From Alkalihalophilus pseudofirmus (lineage in GTDB: Bacteria; Bacillota; Bacilli; Bacillales; Bacillaceae_D): 64,000 bases of DNA. Below, piece by piece: positions 45,681 to 55,811 of the stretch (position 1 is the first letter of the stretch; every line of letters begins with the position of its first letter). The stretch spans positions 2,460,001 to 2,524,000 of the forward strand of contig NZ_CP117835.1 of NCBI RefSeq assembly GCF_029094545.1, given 5' to 3'. The position numbers and the translations under genes were made by a program. The notes under the pieces were generated by a model that saw only the letters and a list, made by a program, of their open reading frames with translations, ran no database searches and was not told the origin of the DNA.

Positions 45681-45712
45681 AAAAAAGTCAGAAAGATAAG
45701 CTCCTTCTGACT
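45681..45712 (-). terminator. Terminator of cotE
   Basis: Minus strand GTCAGAAGG / TCTTTCTGAC stem followed by TTTTTT. Confidence 0.75.
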
Positions 45713-45719
45713 CTAGGTA

Positions 45720-46295
45720 TTAATTATCCATTTCTTTATGCAGGAAATTCGGGTCAAGCTTCTCATATTCTTCATCGCTAATATCATCAAACTCGTCATC
45801 TTCCACATCAAACTCTTCGATTATCCCATCAGGATTTACAGCCACCGCCATCTTTGTTTCACCGATACAGTCTACAACAAATTCTCTTTCTACCTCAACA
45901 TTTACATGTTCCCCGTTTTCTGAGATCGATGCCTCAAGAGTATTTGGCTGCTGCAAGGCCCGTGCAAATACTTCCATATCATCTGATAACACGTTTTGAT
46001 CCTGCATCGATAGCGGGATCACATCGGTATAATTCACCGTTTGAGTCGCCACTTCCGTTTTAGTGTTGTCGTTGTAGGAAAACCATAAATTCACATCATA
46101 GCTTCCATCTACTTCTACATTGCTTCCTTTTTTCTGCGCACCGTATTTGTGGTTAATAATCCAGCAACCTAAAATACTTGACGGTTTGTGTGCAGGTTTT
46201 ATTTTATGTGTAGCCTCAGAGAATTTTCGCCCCTTCCCACAAACCGCCTTTGTGATAATTTCCCGATACATTCCGTCATTTCTTGTTTGTGCCAT
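45720..46295 (-). CDS. cotE: Outer spore coat protein E
   Basis: A 191-residue coat morphogenetic protein. It has [39 protein letters not shown] and [15 protein letters not shown], all characteristic of CotE, plus an acidic C-terminal tail. CotE recruits the outer coat and is made in the mother cell. ATG 46295 with TAGGAGG is used; the family protein begins close to MYREIITK, so the MAQTRNDG lead is a short N-terminal extension. Confidence 0.95.
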   Translation of the reverse strand: MAQTRNDGMYREIITKAVCGKGRKFSEATHKIKPAHKPSSILGCWIINHKYGAQKKGSNVEVDGSYDVNLWFSYNDNTKTEVATQTVNYTDVIPLSMQDQNVLSDDMEVFARALQQPNTLEASISENGEHVNVEVEREFVVDCIGETKMAVAVNPDGIIEEFDVEDDEFDDISDEEYEKLDPNFLHKEMDN

Positions 46296-46496
46296 GTAAT
46301 TGAACCTCCTATTCTCTTATCCGTCCCATGGTGGTCGTGTCGGCTACTGCCTACTTACTCCCCCATTTTCTTTCATGCCCATTGTATGCGGGCTAATTAA
46401 TGAATGTGCGAAAAGAATATCATACCTGTTACTCTTTCCTTATCACGTTATGAGGCAAGATTAGGTTTTAGTACAGGAAATCAACTTACGTAAACA

Positions 46497-46536
46497 AAAA
46501 AATAACCTTACATTCCTCTAGGGAACATAAGGTTAC
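46497..46536 (-). terminator. Terminator of the miaB-ricA operon
   Basis: Minus strand TAACCTTA..TTCC / GGAA..TAAGGTTA stem with T-run. Confidence 0.8.
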
Positions 46537-46542
46537 GATCTG

Positions 46543-46971
46543 TTATTGGCATCCGCCATCAAAATAAGGACTTTTTGTTGTCGTTCCTTTTAAAAGGTCT
46601 CCGCCCATTGATGTAATAATTTCATCAGTCACTGTTTTAGAGATTGTTTTTGACACCATTTGAAGCAGTTCATTTACTTCAATTTGGCTTTGCTTAAATT
46701 CTTGAACAAGAGGAATCTCATCGATTTCCTGGTGAAGCGCATCAATTTTTTGGTCAACGTCTTTTAACGCTTCTGTTTTATTATAATGCTGTAGATTCAC
46801 AGCTTCCTTTTGAAGCTTTTTGATCTCAGCAATCAGCTCTTGTACTCTCAGGTGTTCATTAATTTTTTTCTCTGCTTGTTTAAAGAAATCTACTTCTTCT
46901 GTTTCAGCCATCATTTTCGCAAGTTCTTTTGCTTTCATTCGAATATCTTCTCTTGTATATGTTGCATTCAT
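46543..46971 (-). CDS. ricA: RicA family protein (YmcA)
   Basis: A 142-residue helical protein of the YlbF/YmcA family. N-terminal AKELAKMMAETEEVDFFKQAEKKINEH and C-terminal LLKGTTTKSPYFDGGC match YmcA/RicA. With RicF and RicT it forms a complex that directs RNase Y and helps Spo0A phosphorylation, biofilm and competence. Its ATG overlaps the miaB stop (TAATG), so the two are translationally coupled. Confidence 0.92.
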   Translation of the reverse strand: MNATYTREDIRMKAKELAKMMAETEEVDFFKQAEKKINEHLRVQELIAEIKKLQKEAVNLQHYNKTEALKDVDQKIDALHQEIDEIPLVQEFKQSQIEVNELLQMVSKTISKTVTDEIITSMGGDLLKGTTTKSPYFDGGCQ

Positions 46972-48596
46972 TATACATGCACCTCCGCATTTTCAACCAA
47001 TTCTCCAGTTAATGACCATGTTTTTGCTTCATTTACTTTTACATACACAATCTCGCCTATAATTGACTTCGGACCCTTAAAGTTAACAAGACGATTTGTA
47101 CGTGTACGGCCTGCTAATACATCAGGATCTTTCTTGCTTTCACCTTCAACGAGTACTTCTACGACTTGGTCTTGATAATCAAGGTTTTTCTTAGCTGAAA
47201 TTTCGTTGACTAAGGCATTTAATCTTGCAAGACGTTCTTTTTTCACTTCCATAGGAACATTATCCTTCATCTTAGCAGCAGGCGTTCCCTCACGAGGTGA
47301 ATAAATATAAGTGAAAGCACTATCAAACTCAATTTCGCGTACAAGTGATAATGTGTCTTCAAACTGCTCTTCTGTCTCATTTGGGAAACCGACGATTAGA
47401 TCTGTTGTAAAGGATGCATTAGGAATAGCCATTTTAATTTTATGAGCAAGCTCTACGTACTGTTCTCTTGTATATTTTCGTGCCATAAGCTTTAATATAT
47501 CAGAATTTCCGTGCTGAACAGGCAAGTGGATATGTTCTACAAGATTGCCCCCTTTGGATAAAACCGAGATCAAATGGTCATCAAAATCCCTTGGATGACT
47601 CGTTGTAAAGCGTACACGTGGAATATCAATTTTATGAATATCATCCATTAAATGTCCCAGGCGGTAATCACGGTCTTTAAGATCTTTTCCGTACGCATTA
47701 ACATTTTGACCTAGCAGGGTAATTTCTTTGTAGCCTTGGCGAGCGAGATCACGAACCTCATCAATAATATCCTCAGGCAGACGACTGCGCTCTTTACCGC
47801 GGGTATAAGGTACGATACAGTACGTACAAAACTTGTCACAGCCATACATAATGTTGACCCATGCTTGAGTTTTACCTTCACGCTTACGGGGCATATTCTC
47901 TACAATGTCCCCTTCTTTTGACCAAACTTCAATCACCATTTCTTTTCCATAAATAGCGTTTTGAAGAAGGCTTGGCAAGCGGTGAATATTATGTGTACCA
48001 AAAATAATATCAATATGCTGATGCTTTTGCATAATGCGGTTTACGACATTTTCTTCTTGAGACATACAGCCGCATACCCCTAAAATAACTTCCGGTCTTT
48101 CTTTCTTTAAAGACTTTAGGTGCCCGATTTCACCAAACACTTTATTTTCCGCATTTTCACGAATGGCACACGTATTAAGTAAAATGACATCTGCATCTTT
48201 TGTGTCATCGGTTTCAGTAAAGCCCATTTCCGTTAGAAGGCCGGCCATGTTCTCTGAATCATGCGTATTCATTTGACAGCCATACGTACGGATGTGAAAT
48301 GTCTTCCCACTGCCTATTCCTTGCATGGATTCAGGAATTAAATCATCTGGTCTAAGGACTTGTACATCTTCCTTCCCTCGACGCTTCCCTTGCTTATAAT
48401 CAGGCTGATCAGTGATTTGGATATCACGGCCTTGAATACGAATAATTTTTTTATTTTCTTCTTCTGAAATAATTTTTGCATTAGAGAAATCGAAATACTT
48501 ACTGTAATCTTTTTTTGCACCGTCTGAGGATTTTACGTCCTGTTCGGATTGACTTTCTGTATTTCCTAAGCGTCCTAAACGCTGATCTTCATTCAT
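46971..48596 (-). CDS. miaB: tRNA-2-methylthio-N6-dimethylallyladenosine synthase MiaB
   Basis: A 541-residue radical-SAM methylthiotransferase. Auxiliary cluster cysteines are in [22 protein letters not shown] and [10 protein letters not shown]; the radical-SAM CxxxCxxC is in [20 protein letters not shown] domain at the C-terminus. It completes ms2i6A37 on MiaA-modified tRNAs. ATG 48596 (MNEDQR) follows AAGGAG; the ATG at 48614 has no site. It has a longer N-terminal extension than E. coli MiaB, normal for Bacillus. Confidence 0.95.
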   Translation of the reverse strand: MNEDQRLGRLGNTESQSEQDVKSSDGAKKDYSKYFDFSNAKIISEEENKKIIRIQGRDIQITDQPDYKQGKRRGKEDVQVLRPDDLIPESMQGIGSGKTFHIRTYGCQMNTHDSENMAGLLTEMGFTETDDTKDADVILLNTCAIRENAENKVFGEIGHLKSLKKERPEVILGVCGCMSQEENVVNRIMQKHQHIDIIFGTHNIHRLPSLLQNAIYGKEMVIEVWSKEGDIVENMPRKREGKTQAWVNIMYGCDKFCTYCIVPYTRGKERSRLPEDIIDEVRDLARQGYKEITLLGQNVNAYGKDLKDRDYRLGHLMDDIHKIDIPRVRFTTSHPRDFDDHLISVLSKGGNLVEHIHLPVQHGNSDILKLMARKYTREQYVELAHKIKMAIPNASFTTDLIVGFPNETEEQFEDTLSLVREIEFDSAFTYIYSPREGTPAAKMKDNVPMEVKKERLARLNALVNEISAKKNLDYQDQVVEVLVEGESKKDPDVLAGRTRTNRLVNFKGPKSIIGEIVYVKVNEAKTWSLTGELVENAEVHV

Positions 48597-48750
48597 CGTT
48601 CTATCTCCTTCCACCTGAATCGATCAGAAACGTTCCAATTGCAATCGTTTAATCATATTATCCTAATACATAGTTCAATTGTATATTATAAAGATGTTTC
48701 TTGTGAAAAACAATGAAACTTGTATGACATCAATGCCTTCTCTGTATAGA

Positions 48751-48778
48751 AAAGAGTCTGGCATATGCCAGACTCTTT
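48751..48778 (-). terminator. Terminator of korAB
   Basis: Perfect palindrome AAAGAGTCTGGCATATGCCAGACTCTTT split as two 14-base arms, with T-rich ends. Confidence 0.75.
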
Positions 48779-48782
48779 ATTC

Positions 48783-49649
48783 TTACATAAATTCAGCCAT
48801 CATTTTATTGAATTTCTCTTCATCTAAAGCGAGGTCCTGAGCAGCTAATGGCTGGTCTGAATAGCCATCTAGAAGCTCTTGGTATGAAGGCTGTTGACTA
48901 TTTTGATAGATTAACCCTGTTACTAATCCATTATGCTGCATCAGCGTCTGCATTGCAGTCATACGGTTAGATGCATCATACTCTTCCACATCGCTTAACT
49001 TCGTGATATTTTGTTTAAACCAATCATACGTATTCACCTTGTTAAATGTCACACATGGACTGAAAACGTTAATTAAAGAGAAGCCCTTATGGTTGATTCC
49101 TTGCTCAATTAATGACGTTAGTTCTTTAAGATCACTTGAGAAGCTTTGCGCCACAAACGTAGCACCTGCTGTAAGAGCCATTTCCATAACATTAAGAGCT
49201 GATTCAACAGAACCGTTTGGTGTACTCTTTGTTTTAAATCCGACATCACTACGAGGAGACGTCTGGCCTTTTGTTAGACCGTAAATTTGGTTATCCATGA
49301 CGATATAGGTCACGTCAATATTACGGCGGATTGCATGGATCGTGTGTCCCATCCCAATTGCGAATCCATCTCCGTCACCGCCGGATGCAATAACCGTTAA
49401 GTCCTTATTAGCCATCTTTACTCCTTGAGCAATCGGCAAGGCACGGCCATGGACCCCATGAAGACCATATGCATTAATATAGCCTGAAATACGTCCTGAA
49501 CATCCGATCCCTGATACTACAGCAAGGTTATCTGGCTCTAAGCCGACATTTGCTGCCGCCCGTTGAATCGCTGCTTGAACAGAAAAGTCTCCACAACCTG
49601 GGCACCAGTTTGGCTTTATTTTGTTACGAAACTCTTTAAATGTCGCCAT
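48783..49649 (-). CDS. korB: 2-oxoacid:ferredoxin oxidoreductase, beta subunit
   Basis: A 288-residue TPP-binding subunit. It has WCPGCGDFSVQAAIQRA (cluster/TPP region), VSGIGCSGRISGYINAYGLHG, and the TPP motif GGDGDGFAIGMGHTIHAIRR with MDNQIYGLTKGQTSPR. With KorA it decarboxylates 2-oxoglutarate or a related acid, passing electrons to ferredoxin. ATG 49649 (MATFKEFRNK) lies 1 base after the korA stop; AAGGAG precedes it. Confidence 0.93.
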   Translation of the reverse strand: MATFKEFRNKIKPNWCPGCGDFSVQAAIQRAAANVGLEPDNLAVVSGIGCSGRISGYINAYGLHGVHGRALPIAQGVKMANKDLTVIASGGDGDGFAIGMGHTIHAIRRNIDVTYIVMDNQIYGLTKGQTSPRSDVGFKTKSTPNGSVESALNVMEMALTAGATFVAQSFSSDLKELTSLIEQGINHKGFSLINVFSPCVTFNKVNTYDWFKQNITKLSDVEEYDASNRMTAMQTLMQHNGLVTGLIYQNSQQPSYQELLDGYSDQPLAAQDLALDEEKFNKMMAEFM

Positions 49650-49650
49650 C

Positions 49651-51393
49651 TTAGACCAACTCCTTGCATGATTGATGTAATTCATTCGGCAAGAATGGAT
49701 TTCCATCATATTTTAATAGATTTTGAATTTTGTCCGTTCCGATATTCATCTTAATAATCGTAGCAAGCTGAGCTGTCGCATTATTCTCTACTACAACGAC
49801 TTTTTTAGCGCGATCAATCAAAGGCTTTAGTTCATCTGCTGGGAACGGGTGCAAGAGACGCACTTGAGCATGGTTTACTTTTACTCCGTCAGCTTCAAGA
49901 CGCGGCATTGCTTCTTGAATCGTTCCGCGGGTTGAGTTAACACCGATTACTAACAAATCTGCCTCGTCATGCTTGGCATCTACAAATAATGGATCTTTAA
50001 ACTGTTTTGGCAGATTATTCACTTTGCGCATACGTTTATCCATTTGCGCTTTACGATTTTCTGGACTTTCTGATGGTTTTCCTGTCTCATCATGTTCAAC
50101 ACCCGTTACATGATGCACCCCATTTTTCATCCCTGGAATCACACGTGGTGAGATGCCGTCTTCTGTTACTTCATAACGCTTAAAGTACGCACTATTTTCT
50201 CTCTCAGGAAGCTCTGCTGCAAGATCTAGTTTGCCGCGGCGGATCTCCACTCGATTAAAATCAAGAGGTTCAACCGTTTGTTTCCCAAGGGACAAAGCTA
50301 AATCAGTAACCAGGATTACTGGGCATTGATATTCTTCGGCTAAATTAAATGCTTCTACTGTATCATAGAAAGCTTCTTCTACCGAGCTTGGAGCGATAAC
50401 AATTTTAGGAATATCTCCATGAGTGCTGTAGATCATCGCCATTAAATCAGACTGCTCTTGTTTCGTTGGAAGTCCTGTACTAGGGCCTCCACGCTGTGTA
50501 TCCATAATCACAAGCGGGGTTTCAGTCATACCTGATAAGCCGATCGCTTCAGCCATTAAGGAAAGACCAGGACCTGCAGAGGCTGTAAATGAACGTACAC
50601 CGGCATAGTTTGCACCGATCGCCATTGTACAAGCTGCGATCTCATCTTCAGTTTGAATCACCGTTCCGCCAAATTCAGGGAGCTTTTTGATCATATATTC
50701 CATAATTTCTGATGCTGGTGTAATCGGGTAAGCAGCCATAAATCGGCTTCCTGCAGCTACCGCACCCATACCAATAGCATCGTTACCAATCATAAACATG
50801 CGTTTTTTTCCATCAGCTTTTTCCAGTTGTAAGTTTGGCAGGTTTCCATCTGCTTCTTCTTTAAAATGAGCCGCTCCTGCATGAATTGCTTCCATGTTTT
50901 TATCAACAATGGATTGGCCTTTTTTCAAAAAGATTTCTTCTACAACTTCACGGTATTCATCTGGCTCTAATCCTAAAATTGCACTAGAAGCCCCAACAGC
51001 AACCATGTTCTTCATTAATGAAGTACCTAGGTCATTTGCAATTTCTGTAAAAGGAACAGCGAATAAACGAGCTACACTTCCTTCAGGCAGCACTGGGTTA
51101 AATTTAGCATCTGCAATAACGACGCCTTCCTCACGAAGCTCATGAATATTGACATCTATCGTTTCTTGGTCAAATGCTACAAGAATATCTAAGTCATCTG
51201 AAATTGAATTCAGCGGTGTCGTACTAACGCGGATTTTATTATTTGTGTGACCACCTTTTATACGTGATGAAAAGTGACGATATCCATATAAATAGTACCC
51301 TAAACGGTTAAGTGCTGTTGCAAAGATTTCACCGGTACTTTCAATACCTTCACCCTGCTGCCCTCCAACTTTCCAAGACAATTGGTTTCTCAT
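49651..51393 (-). CDS. korA: 2-oxoacid:ferredoxin oxidoreductase, alpha (gamma-alpha fused) subunit
   Basis: A 580-residue subunit combining the gamma domain (NQLSWKVGGQQGEGIESTGEIFATALNRLGY at the N-terminus) with the alpha domain (YPITPASEIMEYM, TEDEIAACTMAIGANYAG, TASAGPGLSLMAE). Together with KorB it forms a two-subunit oxidoreductase. ATG 51393 has AAAGGAG; the upstream ATG at 51420 has no site. It heads the korAB pair. Confidence 0.93.
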   Translation of the reverse strand: MRNQLSWKVGGQQGEGIESTGEIFATALNRLGYYLYGYRHFSSRIKGGHTNNKIRVSTTPLNSISDDLDILVAFDQETIDVNIHELREEGVVIADAKFNPVLPEGSVARLFAVPFTEIANDLGTSLMKNMVAVGASSAILGLEPDEYREVVEEIFLKKGQSIVDKNMEAIHAGAAHFKEEADGNLPNLQLEKADGKKRMFMIGNDAIGMGAVAAGSRFMAAYPITPASEIMEYMIKKLPEFGGTVIQTEDEIAACTMAIGANYAGVRSFTASAGPGLSLMAEAIGLSGMTETPLVIMDTQRGGPSTGLPTKQEQSDLMAMIYSTHGDIPKIVIAPSSVEEAFYDTVEAFNLAEEYQCPVILVTDLALSLGKQTVEPLDFNRVEIRRGKLDLAAELPERENSAYFKRYEVTEDGISPRVIPGMKNGVHHVTGVEHDETGKPSESPENRKAQMDKRMRKVNNLPKQFKDPLFVDAKHDEADLLVIGVNSTRGTIQEAMPRLEADGVKVNHAQVRLLHPFPADELKPLIDRAKKVVVVENNATAQLATIIKMNIGTDKIQNLLKYDGNPFLPNELHQSCKELV

Positions 51394-51735
51394 CTGCCCC
51401 ACTCCTTTGGCTGTAGCCATTTTTCTCTATGTTCTATCTAAGTAATAATAAAAACTGAGTAATATTAAAAACTGAATAATAATGAAAAGTATTAAATAGA
51501 ATAAGTGTATCATCATTCCGAGTAATTTAATAGATTTACTAACAATTGATTAAATGAAACATTTACTTTCAAACGTCATAATGATAGTCCTTCTCAAAGA
51601 AAAAAGCAAGTTTTTTCACCTTTAATTGACACAGAGTTCCATCTATAGACGAAAGCTGGAGAGAAATGAAAAAAGCGCAAGCCTAAGCGGCCTGCACTTT
51701 TTTAAAAATGATCATTGTCAGTCATTTACAAATGA
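51394..51735. other. Gene-free stretch between korA and spoVS
   Basis: About 340 bases. The first 150 are very AT-rich with loose repeats of AAAACTGAGTAATA/AAAACTGAATAATA (about 51449-51485), likely the korA promoter region. A spoVS terminator lies at 51668-51706. No ORF is supported. Confidence 0.5.
51668..51706 (-). terminator. Terminator of spoVS
   Basis: Minus strand AAAAAAGTGCAGGCC / GGCTTGCGCTTTTTT, imperfect stem with 5-base loop and T-run. Confidence 0.65.
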
Positions 51736-51996
51736 CTATCTCGGTTCAATAATAAGCTTAATGGCTGTCCGTTCTTCTCCATCAATTTGAATATCCGTAA
51801 AAGCTGGAATGCATACTAAATCAATGCCGCTTGGTGCAACAAACCCTCTAGCAATCGCAATAGCTTTAATCGATTGGTTGAGAGCTCCTGCTCCAATTGC
51901 TTGAATTTCTGCAGACCCTTTTTCACGGATAACACCGGCTAGAGCGCCAGCTACAGAATTTGGTGTAGATTTTGCTGAAACTTTTAATACTTCCAT
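51736..51996 (-). CDS. spoVS: Stage V sporulation protein S
   Basis: An 86-residue protein: EVLKVSAKSTPNSVAGALAGVIRE, KGSAEIQAIGAGALNQSIKAIAIARGF and CIPAFTDIQIDGEERTAIKLI, nearly identical in pattern to SpoVS, an Alba-like small protein required for late sporulation. RBS GAGGAGGTACAAG. It lies between korA and ymdB; gene order recA-rny-ymdB-spoVS matches B. subtilis. Confidence 0.97.
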   Translation of the reverse strand: MEVLKVSAKSTPNSVAGALAGVIREKGSAEIQAIGAGALNQSIKAIAIARGFVAPSGIDLVCIPAFTDIQIDGEERTAIKLIIEPR

Positions 51997-52182
51997 TTCT
52001 TGTACCTCCTCATACGTGTCTCAATTAGGTTATCTAGCCTTAGACGATGATGAACAGTTAGTTACTTAAATCACAGCACCTAGCCTTGTACAAGATGATG
52101 CTCTACTTCATACGTATTTCTACAACCCTACACTTATTCCTGTCTTTTTTACAAATGAAGCGAAGAAAGGAGCCATCATCTA

Positions 52183-52977
52183 TTATTGATAAAATGGGTG
52201 ATCCTCATTTATGAGTATTCGCTCGATAGATGTTGCGAGACCAGTTTTTGGATCTGCATCAATCACCACTCCACTTAATTGTTCCCTTCCTTCAGCAACT
52301 TCAAACCTAACAGGCATAGACGTTAAAAATTTATAAAGAACAGCTTCCTTATCTACGCCGAGTACGCCATCATAAGGCCCTGTCATCCCTACATCACACA
52401 TGAAGGCCGTTCCTTTTGGCAACACTCGATTATCTGCAGTTTGGACATGTGTATGGGTCCCTACAACAGCAGTTACTCTACCATCTAAATACCAGCCCAT
52501 TGCCTGCTTTTCACTCGTTGCTTCTGCATGAAAATCCACAAAAATGAATGGCGTTCGTTTGGACACTTCTTCAATGATCTCATCAGCTTTTTTAAATGGA
52601 CAATCCGTTGGCTGCATAAATGTTCTGCCCATAAGATTTACAACTGCGACTTCTAATTGATTAATCTTAACCATCGTATAACCTGCACCAGGTGTGCCTG
52701 CCGGAAAATTCGCAGGACGTACAAGTGTCTTCGCATGATCGATAAATTCAAAAATTCCTTTATTATCCCAAGCATGATTACCGAGTGTAACGGCTTGGGC
52801 ACCTGCTGATAGAAATCCTTTGTAAATCTTTTCTGTAATTCCTCGACCGGATGCCGCATTTTCCCCGTTAATAATTGTAACAGCCGGCTTGTAATGCTGT
52901 TTTAATTTCGGTACATATTCATCAATCATTTTACGGCCTGGTGCACCGTATACATCACCTATAAATAAAATTCTCAT
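52183..52977 (-). CDS. ymdB: YmdB metallophosphoesterase (2',3'-cyclic nucleotide phosphodiesterase)
   Basis: A 264-residue calcineurin-fold enzyme: MRILFIGDVYGAPGRKM, NGENAASGRGIT, LGNHAWDN, FVDFHAEATSEKQAMG and VGTHTHVQTAD supply the dimetal site. B. subtilis YmdB hydrolyses cyclic nucleotides and affects biofilm and motility states. It sits directly after rny, its usual partner. ATG 52977 is preceded by AAAGGGG. Confidence 0.95.
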   Translation of the reverse strand: MRILFIGDVYGAPGRKMIDEYVPKLKQHYKPAVTIINGENAASGRGITEKIYKGFLSAGAQAVTLGNHAWDNKGIFEFIDHAKTLVRPANFPAGTPGAGYTMVKINQLEVAVVNLMGRTFMQPTDCPFKKADEIIEEVSKRTPFIFVDFHAEATSEKQAMGWYLDGRVTAVVGTHTHVQTADNRVLPKGTAFMCDVGMTGPYDGVLGVDKEAVLYKFLTSMPVRFEVAEGREQLSGVVIDADPKTGLATSIERILINEDHPFYQ

Positions 52978-53121
52978 AATAACCCCTTTATGCATCTTCA
53001 TTATGCTTTAATCATTGTAATCAAATCTTAGAAATCGAATCTTAGTTATCAAAACATTAAATTCAAATCATTGTATGTAAATCATAGCATGCTTTCAAAG
53101 TCGTTGCATCTTCAGACAAAA

Positions 53122-53150
53122 AGAAATAAAGTGGCAAAATGCCACTTTAT
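53122..53150 (-). terminator. Terminator of rny
   Basis: AAATAAAGTGGCA / TGCCACTTTATTT with a 3-base loop, overlapping the rny stop codon. Confidence 0.8.
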
Positions 53151-54712
53151 TTAGCATACTCAACTGCCCTGGTCTCACGTATAACGGTAACGCGAATATG
53201 TCCTGGATAGTCAAGTTCATCTTCAATTTTCTTAGTGATATCTCGAGCAAGTTTATGAGCTCTCGTATCATCAACCACATCCGGTCTTACCATAATACGC
53301 ACTTCACGACCAGCTTGGATCGCATACGTCTTTTCTACCCCTTCAAATGACTCTGATATTTCTTCTAGTTTCTCTAAACGACGAATGTACGTCTCAAGTG
53401 TTTCACGACGTGCACCTGGTCTTGCTGCAGATAGGGCATCTGCCGCTGCTACAAGTGTCGCTATGATAGAAGTTGCTTCAGTATCACCGTGATGGGAAGC
53501 AATGGAATTAATGACAACCGGGTGTTCTTTGTATTTCGTAGCCAGCTCAACACCAATTTCAACATGGCTTCCTTCTACTTCATGGTCAATTGCTTTACCG
53601 ATATCATGAAGTAAGCCGGCACGCTTAGCTAATTTCACATCTTCACCTAATTCAGCAGCCATCAGACCTGTTAAATGTGCAACCTCCATAGAGTGCTTAA
53701 GCACATTTTGTCCGTAACTAGTTCTGAATTTTAATCTACCTAAGATCTTAATGAGATCTGGATGCAAGCCATGAATACCCATTTCAAAGGTTGTCTGCTC
53801 TCCGTATTCACGAATTGCTTCATCAACTTCACGTCTTGATTTATCAACCATCTCTTCAATTCTAGCAGGATGAATTCTTCCATCTTGTACAAGTTTCTCA
53901 AGCGCTGTACGAGCGATCTCACGACGAATAGGATCAAATCCTGATAAAATAACTGCTTCAGGAGTATCATCAATAATAAGGTCTATCCCAGTTAATGTTT
54001 CTAATGCACGGATATTACGGCCTTCACGACCAATAATACGACCCTTCATTTCATCGTTCGGTAAGTTGACAACTGATACAGTTGTTTCTGCAACATGGTC
54101 AGCAGAACAACGCTGGATTGCAAGTGATAATACTTCTCTTGCTTTCTTATCTGCTTCTTCTTTTGCTTGTGCCATTCGCTCCTTGATAATAAGTGCCGTT
54201 TCATGAGCAAGCTCTTGCTCAACTTCGGTACGAATTGCCTCACGAGCTTCTTCCCGAGAAAATCCAGAGATGCGCTCAAGCTCTGCTTGATGCTTGTTCA
54301 AGATTTCCTCCACTTTGCTATCCATCTCTTCAACTTGTCGTTGTTTTTTGGTGAGAGACTCCTCCCTCTTGTCCAAAGACTCCTCTTTCTTATCTAAGGT
54401 TTCACTTTTACGGTCAAGAATCTCTTCTTTTTGAACCAAACGATTCTCTTGTTTTTGAATCTCATTTCTCCGTTCACGAATGTCCTGTTCAGCTTCAATG
54501 CGAATCTTGTGAGCCTCATCCTTCACTTCCAGAATGGCCTCTTTCTTACTCGCTTCAGCTTCACGTCTAGCATCTTCAACAATTTGTTTTGCTGCATGTT
54601 CCGCGCTGGAAATTTTCGCTTCTGCAATGGATCGTCTAACAAGATATCCAACAACTGCACTTACTGCAGAGACAACAAGCAAAATGGAGATGAACATAAC
54701 CATACTTTCCAT
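53147..54712 (-). CDS. rny: Ribonuclease Y
   Basis: A 521-residue endoribonuclease that starts mRNA decay in Bacillus. It has an N-terminal membrane anchor (about 5-25), a long coiled coil rich in Lys/Glu (about 30-180), a KH domain ([33 protein letters not shown]), and an HD domain ([21 protein letters not shown]). It works with RicA, whose gene is in this window. The neighbouring recA side carries an unusual four-gene insertion. Confidence 0.96.
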   Translation of the reverse strand: MESMVMFISILLVVSAVSAVVGYLVRRSIAEAKISSAEHAAKQIVEDARREAEASKKEAILEVKDEAHKIRIEAEQDIRERRNEIQKQENRLVQKEEILDRKSETLDKKEESLDKREESLTKKQRQVEEMDSKVEEILNKHQAELERISGFSREEAREAIRTEVEQELAHETALIIKERMAQAKEEADKKAREVLSLAIQRCSADHVAETTVSVVNLPNDEMKGRIIGREGRNIRALETLTGIDLIIDDTPEAVILSGFDPIRREIARTALEKLVQDGRIHPARIEEMVDKSRREVDEAIREYGEQTTFEMGIHGLHPDLIKILGRLKFRTSYGQNVLKHSMEVAHLTGLMAAELGEDVKLAKRAGLLHDIGKAIDHEVEGSHVEIGVELATKYKEHPVVINSIASHHGDTEATSIIATLVAAADALSAARPGARRETLETYIRRLEKLEEISESFEGVEKTYAIQAGREVRIMVRPDVVDDTRAHKLARDITKKIEDELDYPGHIRVTVIRETRAVEYAK

Positions 54713-54875
54713 ATTCTTTCACCTCCCCTTGCTATCTAATTGTTGGTTCCAATTGTGTCATACTTTCATTAATTAAAAGATGCATACGATAGTATACAGT
54801 GGTTGCGGAATAAATAATATGACAAAAAAAAATACACCGCATTCTCCCTAATTGTAAGCCTCGATACTTGTGATG

Positions 54876-55553
54876 TCAAGTGTTGTCAATCCTGATGACT
54901 TCACTGATTCCATCCTGTATTGATACTTGATAAGCCAAGTCCCCAGACTCTGCTAAATGCTGATTATGGGTGATCATAATGATTTGTCTGCCAAACATCG
55001 TACTCAAAGATTTTAAAAATTCATATAAATAATATACATATTCCCCCGACACATGTTTCCCTGGCTCATCTAAAAGCAGCGGTCCTTCAACTTTTGGCTG
55101 AATTGTTTCCATAAGTGCTACGCGTAGAGCTAACGTAACAATATCAACAACCCCGCCTCCCCTTGCATCTTGAGGTTTCGTTTTCACCTTAATCCCTTCA
55201 TAATCTGAAACAACATAAAATTCAGCTACTGCTTTATTTCCTTGCTCTTCTATTTCTATTTGAAAAGAAAATAGAGGTCCAAATACATACTGAAGAGCAT
55301 TTGTCACTAACGTCTCTATTTGCTGTTTGGCTTGTTCTCTAGCATACTCCGCAGATTGCTGAAGTAAAAGTCTAGCTTTCTCATACGTTTCAATAGTTTC
55401 TTTATACTCTAATACAGACTGTTCTTTCTTCTTCATCTGCTCTATAAGTAAACGCCTCTTTGCATCTTGACGTGTCCATTCATCATGGGCCTTTTTCAGT
55501 GAGAGCTCTATTTGGTTCATTCTCTCCTTCCTAAGGTCTCCTTGATTATTCAT
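54876..55553 (-). CDS. Rad50/SbcC-like C-terminal ATPase half, separate polypeptide
   Basis: A 225-residue protein: about 75 residues of coiled coil then the C-lobe of an SMC/Rad50-like ATPase. The Walker B is GPLLLDEPGKHVSGEY and the H-loop is QIIMITHNQHLAE. In place of the usual SGGE signature it reads ARGGGVVDIVTLALRVAL, which keeps the following helix. It must pair with the N-half (55812-57239) to make a full ATPase. The start at 55553 overlaps the previous stop in ATGAATAA; ATG 55520 after GGAGAG is an alternative. Confidence 0.82.
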   Translation of the reverse strand: MNNQGDLRKERMNQIELSLKKAHDEWTRQDAKRRLLIEQMKKKEQSVLEYKETIETYEKARLLLQQSAEYAREQAKQQIETLVTNALQYVFGPLFSFQIEIEEQGNKAVAEFYVVSDYEGIKVKTKPQDARGGGVVDIVTLALRVALMETIQPKVEGPLLLDEPGKHVSGEYVYYLYEFLKSLSTMFGRQIIMITHNQHLAESGDLAYQVSIQDGISEVIRIDNT

Positions 55554-55797
55554 TATTAATTAGCTCCCGAGGAATAAGTGCCCATGTATCATTTAACGAT
55601 TGTTCAATCTCACGTTCCAATCGATTAATTTCGTCATCTAATGAGTCCGGGGAGACACCTAAGTCTTCTAATTCATTTAAGAGACGAGTTCGTTGATTTT
55701 CTAGCTCCTCTAATTTAGCTTCTGCTCTGTATCTCATATCCCTTGCTTTATCAATCGCTTTTCTCATCGTAGTTAAATCTTGTTCAACATGTTTCAT
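55546..55797 (-). CDS. Small coiled-coil protein of the Rad50-like operon
   Basis: An 83-residue coiled-coil protein (EQDLTTMRKAIDKARDMRYRAEAKLEELENQ...LEREIEQSLND). It lies between the two ATPase halves, 14 bases after the N-half and overlapping the C-half start by 8 bases. ATG 55797 follows AGGAGG at 6-base spacing. It could serve as part of the descending arm of a split Rad50-like coil or as a regulator. I do not recognise the family. Confidence 0.72.
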   Translation of the reverse strand: MKHVEQDLTTMRKAIDKARDMRYRAEAKLEELENQRTRLLNELEDLGVSPDSLDDEINRLEREIEQSLNDTWALIPRELINNE

Positions 55798-55811
55798 AAT
55801 AGCCCTCCTAA